From contig NZ_UUIS01000031.1 of assembly GCF_900589395.1 (NCBI RefSeq), positions 62,001-126,000 on the forward strand: a DNA stretch of 64,000 bases, written 5' to 3'. The notes under the pieces were generated by a model that was not told the origin of the DNA, searched no databases, and saw only the letters and a list, made by a program, of their open reading frames with translations. Both the position numbers and the translations under genes were made by a program. Positions 27,954 to 37,423 of this stretch are shown here, one piece after another. The stretch's first letter is position 1. Each line of letters starts with the position of its first letter. The stretch comes from Pseudomonas viridiflava. Its GTDB lineage: Bacteria; Pseudomonadota; Gammaproteobacteria; Pseudomonadales; Pseudomonadaceae.

Positions 27954-28706
27954 ATGGTTTATGTGTGGCTAATCGTTGCAGCTGTGCTGGCGTTCTTTGG
28001 CCTTGCCAGACTCAGTGGACATTTGCGGCGGGTGCGCAAAATGCGCCGTGAACAGGTCATCCGCCATTACAAGCTGCCGGCCGGTCTGTTCGAAACCCTG
28101 TGCCAGCGCCATCCGCACCTGACCATCAAGGATTGCCAACTGGTCGCCCAGGGCTTGCGCCAGTTCTTCCTCGCCTATCACAACAGCGGTCATCGCTATG
28201 TGTCGATGCCTTCGCAAGTAGTCGACGACCTGTGGCATGAGTTCATCCTGCACACCCGGGCTTATGAAGACTTCTGCAAGAAGGCCTTTGGCGGCTTGCT
28301 GCACCATACCCCGGCCGCCGCACTGGGCGATGATGCACCGGCCAAGGGTAATGCCGGTTTGCGCCGCACCTGGTGGCACGTCTGCCGCGAAGACAATATC
28401 CATCCACGTGTGCCCCGGCGCCTGCCGTTGTTGTTTGCGCTGGATGCCAAGCTGGTGATCGCCGGTGGCTTTGTGTACATGCTGGACTGCCAGGGCATGC
28501 GGCGCGCCAGCAGCGACACCAGCCCCGGCCCCGTCATCTATTGCGGGGGCGACCTGGCCGCCCCTGGCAGCGATGGCTACTCCAGCCCGAGCGATGCCGG
28601 GTGCAGCGGCGGCCCCGATGGCGACGGCGATGGCGGCTCCGGTGGCGATGGCGGCGGTGACAGCAGTGGCTGCGGCGGTGGCTGTGGCGGCGGCGGGGGC
28701 GACTGA
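27954..28706 (+). CDS. membrane-anchored glycine-rich domain protein
   Basis: A 250-residue protein with an N-terminal membrane segment (about residues 4-20), a basic stretch, a folded domain containing VDDLWHEFILHTRAYEDFCK (about 90-109), and a tail of glycine, serine and aspartate ending in clustered GGG and CGGG units. The middle domain resembles the GRDP/DUF1399-type glycine-rich domain proteins whose conserved LWH...Y motif is of unknown function. GGAG precedes ATG 27954 by a few bases. The low-complexity tail, about 55 residues, includes several cysteines. It is divergent from the dehydrogenase gene. Function not known. Confidence 0.7.
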   Translation: MVYVWLIVAAVLAFFGLARLSGHLRRVRKMRREQVIRHYKLPAGLFETLCQRHPHLTIKDCQLVAQGLRQFFLAYHNSGHRYVSMPSQVVDDLWHEFILHTRAYEDFCKKAFGGLLHHTPAAALGDDAPAKGNAGLRRTWWHVCREDNIHPRVPRRLPLLFALDAKLVIAGGFVYMLDCQGMRRASSDTSPGPVIYCGGDLAAPGSDGYSSPSDAGCSGGPDGDGDGGSGGDGGGDSSGCGGGCGGGGGD

Positions 28707-28713
28707 CGCCTGA

Positions 28714-29901
28714 TCAGGCCGCTGCACTGGCCGCCTGCCGTGAATTCCAGATAAAACCCGACAGTGCCAGCAAAGGCAGGACAGTGCCGGCGATCACGAT
28801 CGCGCCCCAGCCGCCGTGGTTGAACAACACGCTGGCCATCGCCGAGCCGGCCGCCCCGCCCAGGAAAATACTGGTCATGTACAGCGCATTCAGGCGGCTG
28901 CGGCTGTTGGCATCCAGAGCGTAGACCGCGCGCTGGCCCAGCACCATGTTCACCTGCACACAGAAGTCCAGCACGATGCCGGTCAACGCCAGGCCAATGA
29001 CACTGGCACCGAGCGTCGTGAGCGCTGGCAAAAAGCACAGTGCGGCCAGCAGCAGGACCGTGAGGCTGGTCTGGCGGGTGTAGCCGGCATCGGCCAGCCG
29101 TCCGCTGATGGGTGCGGCCACTGCACCGATGGCCCCGGCGAGGGCGAACAGCGCGATCTGGCTCTGCGACAGGCCATGGTTGCGCACCAGTTCCAGCGGC
29201 ACGGCGGTCCAGAACAGGCTGAACGTGGCAAACAGGCAGGCCTGGTAGAACGCCCGCTGGCGCAGCACCGGCTGGGTGCGCAGCAGGTGCCACAGCGAGG
29301 CCAGCAGCTGCGGGTAGGACGCGCTGTGCTGCGGCTTGCGCGCGGGCAGCGTGATGGCCAGCACCGCGCAAAGGCCGACCATGACCACGGCCGCTGCGGC
29401 AAATACGGCGCGCCAGCCAAAATGATCGGCCACCAGGCTGGCAATCGGCCGGGCCAGCAGAATGCCCAGCAGCAATCCGCCCATGATCGAACCGACCACA
29501 CGGCCACGTGCTGCTTCAGGGGCCAGGTGCGCCGCCAGCGGAATCAAAATCTGCACGGACACCGAACTGAATCCCACCAGCAGGCACAACACCAGGAACA
29601 GGTTCGGTTGTTCCACCAGTGCCGCACCGGCCAGGCCCAGCACGGTCAGCAAAGTGGTGGCGATGATCAGCCGACGGTTCTCCAGCAGATCACCCAGCGG
29701 CACCAGGAAAAACAGCCCGAGCGCGTAACCGATCTGGGTCAGCGACACGATCAGGCTGGCCAGGGTCGGCGACAAGCCCAGGTCCGGCGCGATCAGCGCG
29801 ATGATCGGTTGCGCGTAGTAGATATTGGCCACGATGGCGCCACAGCAGAAGGCGAACAGCAGGACCAGGCGGCGGGTCATCGGGGTGGCGGGCGAGTTCA
29901 T
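28714..29901 (-). CDS. major facilitator superfamily exporter
   Basis: A 395-residue transporter with twelve predicted membrane helices. The first helix is VLLFAFCCGAIVANIYYAQPI (about residues 12-32), followed by the loop GYALGLFFLVPLGDLLENRR (about 68-87), which matches the MFS motif A position of the drug-efflux DHA group. The NIYYAQP motif is common in a family of uncharacterised proteobacterial effluxers. I chose MNSPATPMTRR at 29901; an upstream frame exists but lacks membrane character. Cargo unknown. It is convergent with the glycine-rich protein gene, eight bases apart. Confidence 0.82.
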   Translation of the reverse strand: MNSPATPMTRRLVLLFAFCCGAIVANIYYAQPIIALIAPDLGLSPTLASLIVSLTQIGYALGLFFLVPLGDLLENRRLIIATTLLTVLGLAGAALVEQPNLFLVLCLLVGFSSVSVQILIPLAAHLAPEAARGRVVGSIMGGLLLGILLARPIASLVADHFGWRAVFAAAAVVMVGLCAVLAITLPARKPQHSASYPQLLASLWHLLRTQPVLRQRAFYQACLFATFSLFWTAVPLELVRNHGLSQSQIALFALAGAIGAVAAPISGRLADAGYTRQTSLTVLLLAALCFLPALTTLGASVIGLALTGIVLDFCVQVNMVLGQRAVYALDANSRSRLNALYMTSIFLGGAAGSAMASVLFNHGGWGAIVIAGTVLPLLALSGFIWNSRQAASAAA

Positions 29902-30051
29902 GATCGGGCGAGGGCTCTGGAATGGGTTAACGGCAGAATATGAGCAGGCTAAGGGTATTGGCTTGCGGCCAGAAGGGTTGGCAGATTGATACTGGATATT
30001 TCCGGTGCTGATGAAGGATTTGTCAGGACGCCGCATTTTTGTGCGTGGTAA

Positions 30052-31467
30052 TCAGTCTTCGCGACCGTTGGTCGCTCCTACACCACTGAGCGTGGTGCCA
30101 GGGCCGCATTCCAGGATCAGGCTGGCGCCGCCAAACCCACTGCTCTCGATGCGCAGGCCAAACCCATGCAGTTCAACAATCGCTGCCACCAGTGACAGGC
30201 CCAGGCCGAAGCCTTGTGGGTTGTCGTGTTCGCTGCGGTGGAAACGCTGGAACACCAGTTGGCGTTCGGCTTCGGGAATGCCGGGGCCGGAATCCTGTAC
30301 TTCGATGCGTGGCGTGCCTTGCCTGGTGCTGGCGTTCAGCGCCACGGTGCCGCCGGTCGGGGTGAACTTGATGGCATTGTCCAACAGATTTGCCAAGGCT
30401 TCGAACAGCAAGGCCCGGTCACCGACCACCGCAGGCAACGGTTCGTCCAGGTTCAACAGCAGGGTGATTTCGCCTTCTTCGGCCAGCGGCAGGTAGAAGT
30501 CATGCACCTCGCGCAACAAAGCCGCCAGGTCCAGGGCCACGAAGGCCGAGCGCCGGCGCTGGTCCTGCAATTCGGAGATGCGCAGCAGGCCGCGAAAGCG
30601 TGCCATCAGCGAGTCGGCTTCGGCGATCACCTGGCTGATTTCCGGGCTGTGCGGCGAATCCGGTGCTTGCTGCTGGATGCGATACAGCCGGGCGCGAAGG
30701 CGGGTCAGCGGGGTGCGCAGGTCGTGGGCAATGTTGTCGCACACCCCCTTGACCTCGTTCATCAACCGTTCAATCTGTTCGAGCATGGCATTGACGATCA
30801 GTGCCAGCATGTCCAGTTCGTCACGCCGCGAAGACACCGGCAAGCGCTTGCTCATGTCACCGCTGACAATGGCTTCGGCACTGGCCTGCAAGGCATGGAT
30901 ACGCCGCAGCGGTCGGCGCCGCAACAGGTACCAGCCGGCCACGCCAGGAATGATCGTCAACGACAGGCCCCAGAGCAGGGCATGCAGGATCAGGGTCGAG
31001 ACCGCAAACAGTGAACCGTTGTCGCGCACCAGGATCAACCAGTTGCCGGCACGGGTACGGGTGGCCACGGCGGCGCAGCTGCTGCGCGGCATGTTGGGAT
31101 CGGTGGAGACAATGCAACTGCCCAGTTCGTGAATCTGCCCGTCCAGCGGCAGGTTGGCCGGCAGTTGCCGGATCGGCCCGAACAGCGGACGCAGGCGCGC
31201 ATCGAACAGGCCGAAGGCATCCACGGCGGGCTTGTCGAAGGCCATGCTGGCCACCAGCGCATCGACCAGGTCCTGGCCTTCGAAGCGGGCGAACAACTGC
31301 TGGCGCTGGATCAGCGAGTGGCGCGCCATCTGGTCCAGGTAACCCTTGACCTCCCAGTACAGCACCCCGAGCAGGATGCTGCTCCAGGCCACGAACAGCG
31401 TGCTGTACAACGCCAGCAGGCGACTGCTGGAGGAGCGCCAGCCTTTAGGCAGATTCGCTAATGACAT
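30052..31467 (-). CDS. sensor histidine kinase
   Basis: A 471-residue inner-membrane kinase. A first membrane segment (about residues 17-37) and a second (about 155-180) bracket a periplasmic sensor domain of roughly 115 residues that contains two cysteines. A HAMP domain follows, then the H-box IAHDLRTPLTRLRARL with the phosphorylated histidine near residue 247. The N-box (EALANLLDNAIKFTP), G1 box (VQDSGPGIP) and G2 box (GFGLGLS) are intact. Its start overlaps the response-regulator stop by 23 bases, so the pair is co-translated. The stimulus is not evident; the neighbouring channel gene is on the same strand but is separated by a REP element. Confidence 0.92.
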   Translation of the reverse strand: MSLANLPKGWRSSSSRLLALYSTLFVAWSSILLGVLYWEVKGYLDQMARHSLIQRQQLFARFEGQDLVDALVASMAFDKPAVDAFGLFDARLRPLFGPIRQLPANLPLDGQIHELGSCIVSTDPNMPRSSCAAVATRTRAGNWLILVRDNGSLFAVSTLILHALLWGLSLTIIPGVAGWYLLRRRPLRRIHALQASAEAIVSGDMSKRLPVSSRRDELDMLALIVNAMLEQIERLMNEVKGVCDNIAHDLRTPLTRLRARLYRIQQQAPDSPHSPEISQVIAEADSLMARFRGLLRISELQDQRRRSAFVALDLAALLREVHDFYLPLAEEGEITLLLNLDEPLPAVVGDRALLFEALANLLDNAIKFTPTGGTVALNASTRQGTPRIEVQDSGPGIPEAERQLVFQRFHRSEHDNPQGFGLGLSLVAAIVELHGFGLRIESSGFGGASLILECGPGTTLSGVGATNGRED

Positions 31468-32128
31468 AGCCGGTCCCGCGCACAGTACGAATCAGGGGCG
31501 CACTGCCGGGAACGTCGATCTTCTTGCGCAGTCGGCCGATGTGCACGTCGATCAGGTTGGTGCCCGGATCGAAGTGATAGCCCCAGACTTCCTGGAAGAT
31601 CATCATCCGGGTCACAACCTGGCCGTGGTTGCGCATCAGGAATTCCAGCAGCTTGTACTCGGTGGGCAACAGGCTCAACGCCCGCTCGCCACGCCGTGCT
31701 TCGCGGCTGAGCAGGTCCAGTTCAAGGTCGGCAACCTGCAGCTGGCTTTTCTGTTCGCTGGCCGGGCTGTTGCGGCGCAGCAGCACTTCGACCCGTGCGG
31801 CCATCTCGTCGGAGGCAAACGGCTTGGACAGGTAGTCATCGCCGCCGGCCCGCAGCCCGCGCACGCGCTCGTCGACATCCGACAGGGCGCTGATCATCAG
31901 GATCGGCGTGCTGATGCCCTGGGCGCGCAGCCGCGTGACGATGGTCAGGCCATCGACCTGCGGCAGCATGCGGTCCAGGGTAATAAGGTCATAATCGCCG
32001 CTGACGGCCTTGGCCAGGCCTTCCTGGCCATTGTCCACCCAGTCGACACTCAGCCCATGGCTGCTGAGTTCAGCAACGATTTCTCTTGCGGTGACAGCGT
32101 CGTCTTCGATTGCCAGGATTCGGGTCAT
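31445..32128 (-). CDS. OmpR/PhoB-family response regulator
   Basis: A 227-residue regulator. The receiver domain has the acidic pair EDD near residue 8, the phosphoacceptor aspartate in DLITLDRMLPQVDGL (about residue 52) and the lysine in DDYLSKPF (about 104). The C-terminal winged helix (about 130-225) includes LPTEYKLLEFLMRNHGQVVTR and the wing region IDVHIGRLRKKID. It is the first gene of a two-component operon, with the sensor kinase overlapping its end. Targets unknown. Confidence 0.93.
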   Translation of the reverse strand: MTRILAIEDDAVTAREIVAELSSHGLSVDWVDNGQEGLAKAVSGDYDLITLDRMLPQVDGLTIVTRLRAQGISTPILMISALSDVDERVRGLRAGGDDYLSKPFASDEMAARVEVLLRRNSPASEQKSQLQVADLELDLLSREARRGERALSLLPTEYKLLEFLMRNHGQVVTRMMIFQEVWGYHFDPGTNLIDVHIGRLRKKIDVPGSAPLIRTVRGTGYVISESA

Positions 32129-32236
32129 GCTGTGGGCCTGAGAGAGTCGGACAAAACCCTATCTTGCCTGCCGCAACCTGAAAATTTCCTGAAGAAAGCG
32201 TGATGGCCCGATGATTCTGGCGCTGGCAAACCACCT

Positions 32237-32279
32237 GTGGGAGGCGGCTCTGCCGGCGATGAGGCCGGCAGACCCTCCC
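32237..32279. repeat. REP hairpin between the regulator and channel genes
   Basis: GTGGGAGGCGGCTCTGCCGGC and GCCGGCAGACCCTCCC form a compact imperfect hairpin of the Pseudomonas REP type. It lies just downstream of the channel gene and upstream of the response-regulator gene. Confidence 0.6.
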
Positions 32280-32302
32280 GCAAGGGCATGGTGTGATGAG
32301 GG

Positions 32303-33214
32303 CTATTCGCGGCTCAAGCCGTTCCTGCTGGCGTTGCGGCGCTCTTCCAGCAATTTCTTCTTATCGCGCTCGCGCTTGGCGGTGATGTCGTTTTCGCTGC
32401 GGATCTGCGCGTGGCTGAGCAGGCCGAAGATAAAGCTGCCGCCGATGATATTGCCGGCCAGGGTGGGGCCTGCGAACACCAGCCAGAAATCGGACCAGCT
32501 CACCTCGCCGGCGAACACCAGGTAAGACACTTCGGCCGTGCCGACCACGATATGAGTGAAGTCGCCCAGCGCCATCAAGTAGGTGATCATCACGATGATC
32601 GCGATCTTGGCGTTTTCCATCGAGGCGATCATCCACACCATGGTGGCGATCATCCAGCCGGACACGATGCCCTTGGCGAACATCTTGCTGATGTCGTTTT
32701 CCATGACCTTGCGCCCGATTTCCAGGAAGGCCATGTCGGTCTTGGTGTCGAAGATGGGCAGGTTCAGCATGACCCAGGCCACCAGGATCGTGCCGGCCAG
32801 GTTGCCTATCAAGACCACGCCCCACAGGCGCAAGAGGCGGCCGATATTGCCCAGGTTCAGCTTGCTCATCACCGGCAGCACGGCGGTCAGGGTGTTCTCG
32901 GTAAACAGTTGCTGGCGTGCCAGGATCACTGCCAGAAAGCCGGCCGAGTAGCCAAGGCTGGCGATGACATGACTGGCGTCGCTGTCGCCCAGGCGCGAGC
33001 GCAACAGCCCCATGGCCATCAACGACAGCCCCATGGTCAGGCCGGCGGCCAGTGCCGACCACCACAAGGCCGCCACGGTGCGCTCCAGCTCGTGGTCGCC
33101 TTGCACACGGATGGTCTCATGCAGCACGGCCGCACGCGGCGGCAGCTTGTCTTCGATCTCGCGCTCTTCGTCGGCTGACAGGCCGGGGGTCTTGCCGTCG
33201 GGTTGTTCGTCCAT
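32303..33214 (-). CDS. formate/nitrite transporter family protein (YfdC-like)
   Basis: A 303-residue FNT-fold channel. About 60 hydrophilic residues precede six membrane helices, the first from WWSALAAGLTMGLSLMAMGLL (about residues 51-71). The helix-breaking loops typical of FNT pores are seen around GNLAGTILVAW and FAGPTLAGNIIGGSFIFGLL. The charged, lysine-rich C-terminus is cytosolic. The long acidic N-terminus places it with YfdC-type members, whose substrate is not established. GGAAG before ATG 33214 supports this start over a GTG at 33241. Confidence 0.85.
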   Translation of the reverse strand: MDEQPDGKTPGLSADEEREIEDKLPPRAAVLHETIRVQGDHELERTVAALWWSALAAGLTMGLSLMAMGLLRSRLGDSDASHVIASLGYSAGFLAVILARQQLFTENTLTAVLPVMSKLNLGNIGRLLRLWGVVLIGNLAGTILVAWVMLNLPIFDTKTDMAFLEIGRKVMENDISKMFAKGIVSGWMIATMVWMIASMENAKIAIIVMITYLMALGDFTHIVVGTAEVSYLVFAGEVSWSDFWLVFAGPTLAGNIIGGSFIFGLLSHAQIRSENDITAKRERDKKKLLEERRNASRNGLSRE

Positions 33215-33307
33215 ACCACTTCCTTCACGCGAGAAATTCACAAGGGGCTGATGCCTGTAGTGTCAGACAGATAGCCCGCCGCGTCGTTCGCCCGTGTGAG
33301 GGTGGTG

Positions 33308-33955
33308 TCAGGCGTCCAGCAAATCCTGGCTCTGCACACGCTGGACCCCCAGCCCCAGCATCGCCTGCCAGGCGCCGGCCAGTGATCCCTCAAGATCAAT
33401 GGCCCGGCAAGCGTCTTCGACCACAAACGTCTTGAAGCCCGCCTTGCAGGCGTCCTGCGCCGACCAGGCCACGCAGAAATCCAGGGCCAGGCCGACCACG
33501 TACAGGGTGTCGATGCCGTGTTCGCGCAAGTAGCCGGTCAGGCCGGTGGGCGTGCTGCGGTCGGCTTCCATGAAGGCGGAGTAACTGTCGATGTCCGGGT
33601 TGCAGCCTTTGCGCGCAATCAGTTGTGCATGCGGCAGGTCGAGGTCGGCATGCAATTGCGCGCCCTGGCTGCCCTGTACGCAATGCACCGGCCACAGGGT
33701 TTGCGGTCCGTAGGGCAGGGTGATGCGCTGGAACGGTTCATGGCCTGGATGGCTGGGAGCAAAGGAAACATGCCCGGCCGGGTGCCAGTCCTGGGTCAGG
33801 ATCACCCGGGTAAAACGCTGGCCCAGGCGATTGATCAGCGGCACCAGGGCATCGCCGTCCTTTACCGCCAGGGCGCCACCGGGCATGAAGTCGTATTGCA
33901 TGTCGATGACCAGCAGCGCACAGCGCCGGTCAGCGAGGTTATGGGGAGTGGGCAT
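33308..33955 (-). CDS. pncA: nicotinamidase
   Basis: A 215-residue isochorismatase-fold hydrolase that converts nicotinamide to nicotinate for NAD salvage. The catalytic triad is visible: aspartate in VIDMQYDFMPGGAL (about residue 16), lysine in IARKGCNPD, and cysteine in VVGLALDFCVAWSAQDA. The metal-binding region is TQDWHPAGHVSF. The start at 33955 gives the typical family N-terminus; an upstream extension would run into the promoter region of the TonB receptor gene. The gene is divergent from that receptor. Confidence 0.93.
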   Translation of the reverse strand: MPTPHNLADRRCALLVIDMQYDFMPGGALAVKDGDALVPLINRLGQRFTRVILTQDWHPAGHVSFAPSHPGHEPFQRITLPYGPQTLWPVHCVQGSQGAQLHADLDLPHAQLIARKGCNPDIDSYSAFMEADRSTPTGLTGYLREHGIDTLYVVGLALDFCVAWSAQDACKAGFKTFVVEDACRAIDLEGSLAGAWQAMLGLGVQRVQSQDLLDA

Positions 33956-34034
33956 GATCAGGCTCCGAGGGGTTATCGACAGAGTGTGCCTGTGCCAGCC
34001 GGCGCAGGGAATGGGCCCCAAAAATGTGCAGGCT

Positions 34035-34053
34035 ATTAATGACAATACGTATC
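34035..34053. promoter_or_regulatory. candidate Fur box upstream of the TonB receptor
   Basis: ATTAATGACAATACGTATC agrees with the 19-base Fur consensus GATAATGATAATCATTATC at 13 positions. It lies about 85 bases before the receptor start, so iron repression is likely. Confidence 0.5.
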
Positions 34054-34138
34054 AATAACAAATACAACTCTGTAACATTTGTCACAAAAAACGATCAGGG
34101 CCGAACACGGCTCGATTCTCACTTGGAGCACGCTGTCG

Positions 34139-36298
34139 ATGCGTCGTATCGCCGTTTCATTTCTTGCCTTGCAGGCCTTTTCCCCGCTTGCCCTGGCTGA
34201 CCAGACCCTTGCCGCACCTTCCTCGATCGAGTTGCAGGCCACCGACGTCAATGCCGCCGTCGACACCGAGCGCGCCACCGGCCCGGTGCAAGGCTACAAG
34301 GCCACCCGTTCGGCCAGCGCCACACGCACCGACACGCCCATTCACGAAACCCCGCAGTCGATCAGCGTGGTCACCCGCGAGGCGGTCGAAGACTTGGGCG
34401 CCACTCGCTTGCAGGACGCACTGGACTACGCCGGTGGCGTGGGCCGGGCCAACAACTTCGGCGGCCAGGGCCTGACCACCATCACCGTGCGCGGCTTTAC
34501 CACGGGTGAGTTCTACCGCAACGGCTTTCCGATCAACCGCGGCTACCCGAACATGCCCGATGCCAACACCATCGAGCGCCTGGAAGTGATGCGCGGCCCC
34601 GCAGCCACCCTGTATGGCCGCAGCGACCCGGGCGGCACGTTCAACGTGGTATCCAAGCAGCCTTCGAGCGAACGCTCGGTGACCCTGGGCAGCCAGCTCA
34701 ACGATCAGGGCATGCGCCGTGGCACCCTGGACGCCACCGGGCCGCTGGACGAAGACGGCCGCTTCGCCTACCGCCTCAATGTGCTGGGCGAGGGCGGCGA
34801 AACCTTCCGCGACCACGTCGAGACTGAACGCTATGCGGTGACCCCGGTGCTGAGCTGGCAGGTCAACGACAGCACGCGCATCACCTTCGAAGGTGAGTTC
34901 ATGCGCAACAATCACCCGCTGGACCGCGGCCTGACCCGCTACCCGACCCAGACCGGTAGCGCTTCGCGCGACACGTTCTGGGGCGAGAAGGACGTCGGCA
35001 AACTGCACAACGACAACAACATGGGGCAGGTACGTTTCGAGCACGACCTCAACGACAGCTGGACCCTTGGCGGTGGTGTGCAGATTTTGGACGGCACCCT
35101 CAAGGGCAATGCCGTCGAAGCCAACAGCATGGGCGCTGACGGTCGCACGCTAAGCCGCAACTTCAACTGGCGCAAGCTGGACTGGACCGATCGCGATGTG
35201 CAACTGAACCTGACCGGCCGCTTCAACACCGGTGGCCTTGAACACCTGTTACTCACGGGAATCGAGTACGAAGACTACGACTACAAGTCGATCATCATGC
35301 GCTCCAGCGGGGCCGCCGGTTCCTATGCCATCGACATCTTCAATCCCGTGTATGGCCAGGCCCGCCCGGCGCTGACCCGCACCCCGACCCACGACCAGGA
35401 AAACCTCAAGACCTGGGCGGCCTTCGTGCAGGACCAGGTCAGCCTGACCGAGCGTCTCAAATTGCTGGTCGGGGCGCGGTTCGAGCGTTTCGAGCATGAC
35501 TATGACACGTACGTGCCCGGCGGGCGCAGTTGGACCAAGAGCGACAATTCGGTGACCCCGCGCCTGGGCCTGACCTATGAACTGACCGACGACCTGGCGC
35601 TGTATGCCAGCGCGTCGCGCTCGTTCAAGCCCAACGCCGGCGCGGCGCGCCCGGATGCATCTGCCAGCGCAGTGGCCAGCGCGCAGAAAGGCTTCGACCC
35701 GGAAAAAGGCAAGGCCTTCGAGCTGGGCGCCAAGTGGCAGGTGCTGGATAAGCAGTTGAGTGTGGAGGCGGCGGTCTACCAGATCGACAAGAAGAACGTC
35801 CTGACCACCGATCCGCTGGATTCGAGCTACAGCGTCGCGGCCGGCGAAGTGCGCAGCCGTGGCCTGGACGTGAACGTGGTGGGCAACATCACCCCGGCCT
35901 GGCGCATGATCGGCAGCTACGCCTATGTCGACGCGCAAGTGACCAAAGACAACACCCTGCGTGATGGCACCCGGCTGATGAACATTCCCAGGCACAGCGC
36001 CAGCCTGCTGAGCCTGTACGAGTTTCAGGACGGCCCGCTGCGCGGCCTGGGCCTGGGCGGCGGCGCCCGGTACGTCGACGATCGCGCCGGCCAGACCGCC
36101 AACGTGCCCAACTTCAGCATGGACAGCTACACCGTCTACGACCTGCTGTCCTACTACAAGGTCAACGAAGACGTGCGCTTGAACCTGGACGTGAAAAACG
36201 TCTTCGACAAGGACTATGAAGAAGGCGCCTTCGGCAACATCTACGCCTACCCCGGCGCCCCGCGCACTGTACAGGTGGGAATCTCCTACAAGCTCTGA
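34139..36298 (+). CDS. TonB-dependent siderophore receptor
   Basis: A 719-residue outer-membrane receptor that imports ferric siderophores with TonB energy. A signal peptide (MRRIAVSFLALQAFSPLALA) precedes a plug domain beginning near ETPQSISVVTREAVEDLG (about residues 72-89), with TVRGFTTGEFYRNGFP and the motif IERLEVMRGPAATLYGRSDPGG (split around residues 143-165). The beta-barrel runs to the terminal aromatic-rich strand RTVQVGISYKL. No N-terminal signalling domain for an anti-sigma factor is present, so it is a plain transporter. I chose ATG 34139, where the signal peptide begins; GGAG is eleven bases upstream. Siderophore not known, but the closest motifs are of the ferrichrome/hydroxamate receptor group. 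Confidence 0.92.
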   Translation: MRRIAVSFLALQAFSPLALADQTLAAPSSIELQATDVNAAVDTERATGPVQGYKATRSASATRTDTPIHETPQSISVVTREAVEDLGATRLQDALDYAGGVGRANNFGGQGLTTITVRGFTTGEFYRNGFPINRGYPNMPDANTIERLEVMRGPAATLYGRSDPGGTFNVVSKQPSSERSVTLGSQLNDQGMRRGTLDATGPLDEDGRFAYRLNVLGEGGETFRDHVETERYAVTPVLSWQVNDSTRITFEGEFMRNNHPLDRGLTRYPTQTGSASRDTFWGEKDVGKLHNDNNMGQVRFEHDLNDSWTLGGGVQILDGTLKGNAVEANSMGADGRTLSRNFNWRKLDWTDRDVQLNLTGRFNTGGLEHLLLTGIEYEDYDYKSIIMRSSGAAGSYAIDIFNPVYGQARPALTRTPTHDQENLKTWAAFVQDQVSLTERLKLLVGARFERFEHDYDTYVPGGRSWTKSDNSVTPRLGLTYELTDDLALYASASRSFKPNAGAARPDASASAVASAQKGFDPEKGKAFELGAKWQVLDKQLSVEAAVYQIDKKNVLTTDPLDSSYSVAAGEVRSRGLDVNVVGNITPAWRMIGSYAYVDAQVTKDNTLRDGTRLMNIPRHSASLLSLYEFQDGPLRGLGLGGGARYVDDRAGQTANVPNFSMDSYTVYDLLSYYKVNEDVRLNLDVKNVFDKDYEEGAFGNIYAYPGAPRTVQVGISYKL

Positions 36299-36305
36299 GG
36301 CACCG

Positions 36306-36392
36306 TAGGAGCTGCTTCAGCAGCGAAGGGCAGCACCACCCTCTGCGGTGCCTGAGCTGGCCCTTTCGCGACCGATGGTCGCTCCCGCAGAA
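36306..36392. repeat. REP-like element downstream of the TonB receptor
   Basis: GTAGGAGCTGCTTCAGCAGCG...CAGCACCACC is mirrored by GCGGTGCCTG...TTTCGCGACCGATGGTCGCTCC. The symmetry is imperfect, but the TCGCGACC and GTAGGAGC cores are those of the REP elements elsewhere in the window. Confidence 0.5.
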
Positions 36393-36453
36393 TGAGTACA
36401 AAGGCCTGGAATCTTGCCCCGCCTGGCCGCTCCTGCGGGCGCACCCTGTTCGC

Positions 36454-37410
36454 TCAGGCAAACACCCGGATCGGCTGGCCCGCCTGCCAGGCCTGGATGT
36501 CCTCGATCATCTGACCGTAGAACGTACGGTAGTTGTTTTCGGTGACGTACCCTACGTGCGGGGTGGCCAGTACATTGTCCAGTTGCCGGAACGGGTGCTC
36601 GGCCGGCAGCGGTTCCTGGTCGAACACATCCAGCGCCGCGCCGGCGATCCGGCGCTGGCGCAGGGTGTCGATCAGGGCCGCTTCATCGATGATCGGCCCG
36701 CGTGAGGTATTGATCAGGTAAGCGTCCGGTTTCATCCAGCCCAGCGCTTGTGCATCCACCAGCCCCCGACTGCGATCACTGAGCACCAGGTGCACCGACA
36801 GCACATCGGCCTGCTCGAACAGTTGCTGCTTGCTGACGCGGGTCACGCCGACCTCGGCGGCCGCCTCGTCGGTCAGGTTCTGGCTCCAGGCAATGACCTT
36901 CATGCCAAAGGCCTGCCCGTAGCGGGCGATCCATTTGCCGATACTGCCCAGCCCCAGCAGCCCCAGGGTCTTGCCATGCAGGTCGCGGCCCAGCCCGACC
37001 TGCCAGCCGCCTGTACGCAATGAATGGGCTTCGCCGGCCAGGTTGCGGGTGATGCCCATGATCAGCGCCCAGGTCAGTTCCGGTGCGGCGTGCTTGTAGC
37101 TCTCGGTGCCGCACACCTCGATACCCTGGGCCTGCGCCGCCTTCACGTCGATGGCTGCATTGCGCATGCCACCGGTCACCAGCAGCTTCAGGTTCGGCAA
37201 GCGGCTGAGCAAGGCCTGGTCGAACAGCGTGCGCTCGCGCATCACGCAGATCACCTGGTAATCGATCAGGCGTTCAGCCAGCGTCTCGGTGTCGGCAGGG
37301 TAGTCGTGCAGAAAACTGACCTGGCCGATCGGGTCGAGCACCGACCAGTCCACCACATCGCCGGCCACGCGTTGCCAGTCGTCGAGTACCGCAATAGTCA
37401 GCAAGGACAT
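36454..37410 (-). CDS. NAD-dependent D-2-hydroxyacid dehydrogenase family protein
   Basis: A 318-residue oxidoreductase of the D-isomer-specific 2-hydroxyacid dehydrogenase family. The Rossmann motif is GLLGLGSIGKWIARYGQAFGM (about residues 147-167). The substrate arginine lies in INTSRGPIIDEAAL, a glutamate in FDQEPLP, and the catalytic histidine in ATPHVGY, so the active site is complete. It may act on a keto or hydroxy acid such as glyoxylate, hydroxypyruvate or a phosphoglycerate analogue; the exact substrate cannot be read. It begins 14 bases downstream of the DUF1345 gene and probably shares its transcript. Confidence 0.87.
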   Translation of the reverse strand: MSLLTIAVLDDWQRVAGDVVDWSVLDPIGQVSFLHDYPADTETLAERLIDYQVICVMRERTLFDQALLSRLPNLKLLVTGGMRNAAIDVKAAQAQGIEVCGTESYKHAAPELTWALIMGITRNLAGEAHSLRTGGWQVGLGRDLHGKTLGLLGLGSIGKWIARYGQAFGMKVIAWSQNLTDEAAAEVGVTRVSKQQLFEQADVLSVHLVLSDRSRGLVDAQALGWMKPDAYLINTSRGPIIDEAALIDTLRQRRIAGAALDVFDQEPLPAEHPFRQLDNVLATPHVGYVTENNYRTFYGQMIEDIQAWQAGQPIRVFA

Positions 37411-37423
37411 CCATGAATCTCCA

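Noticed and set aside
34079..34138. TTG start of the TonB receptor 60 bases upstream
   Set aside because: It would place about 20 extra residues before a clear signal peptide, which should be N-terminal.
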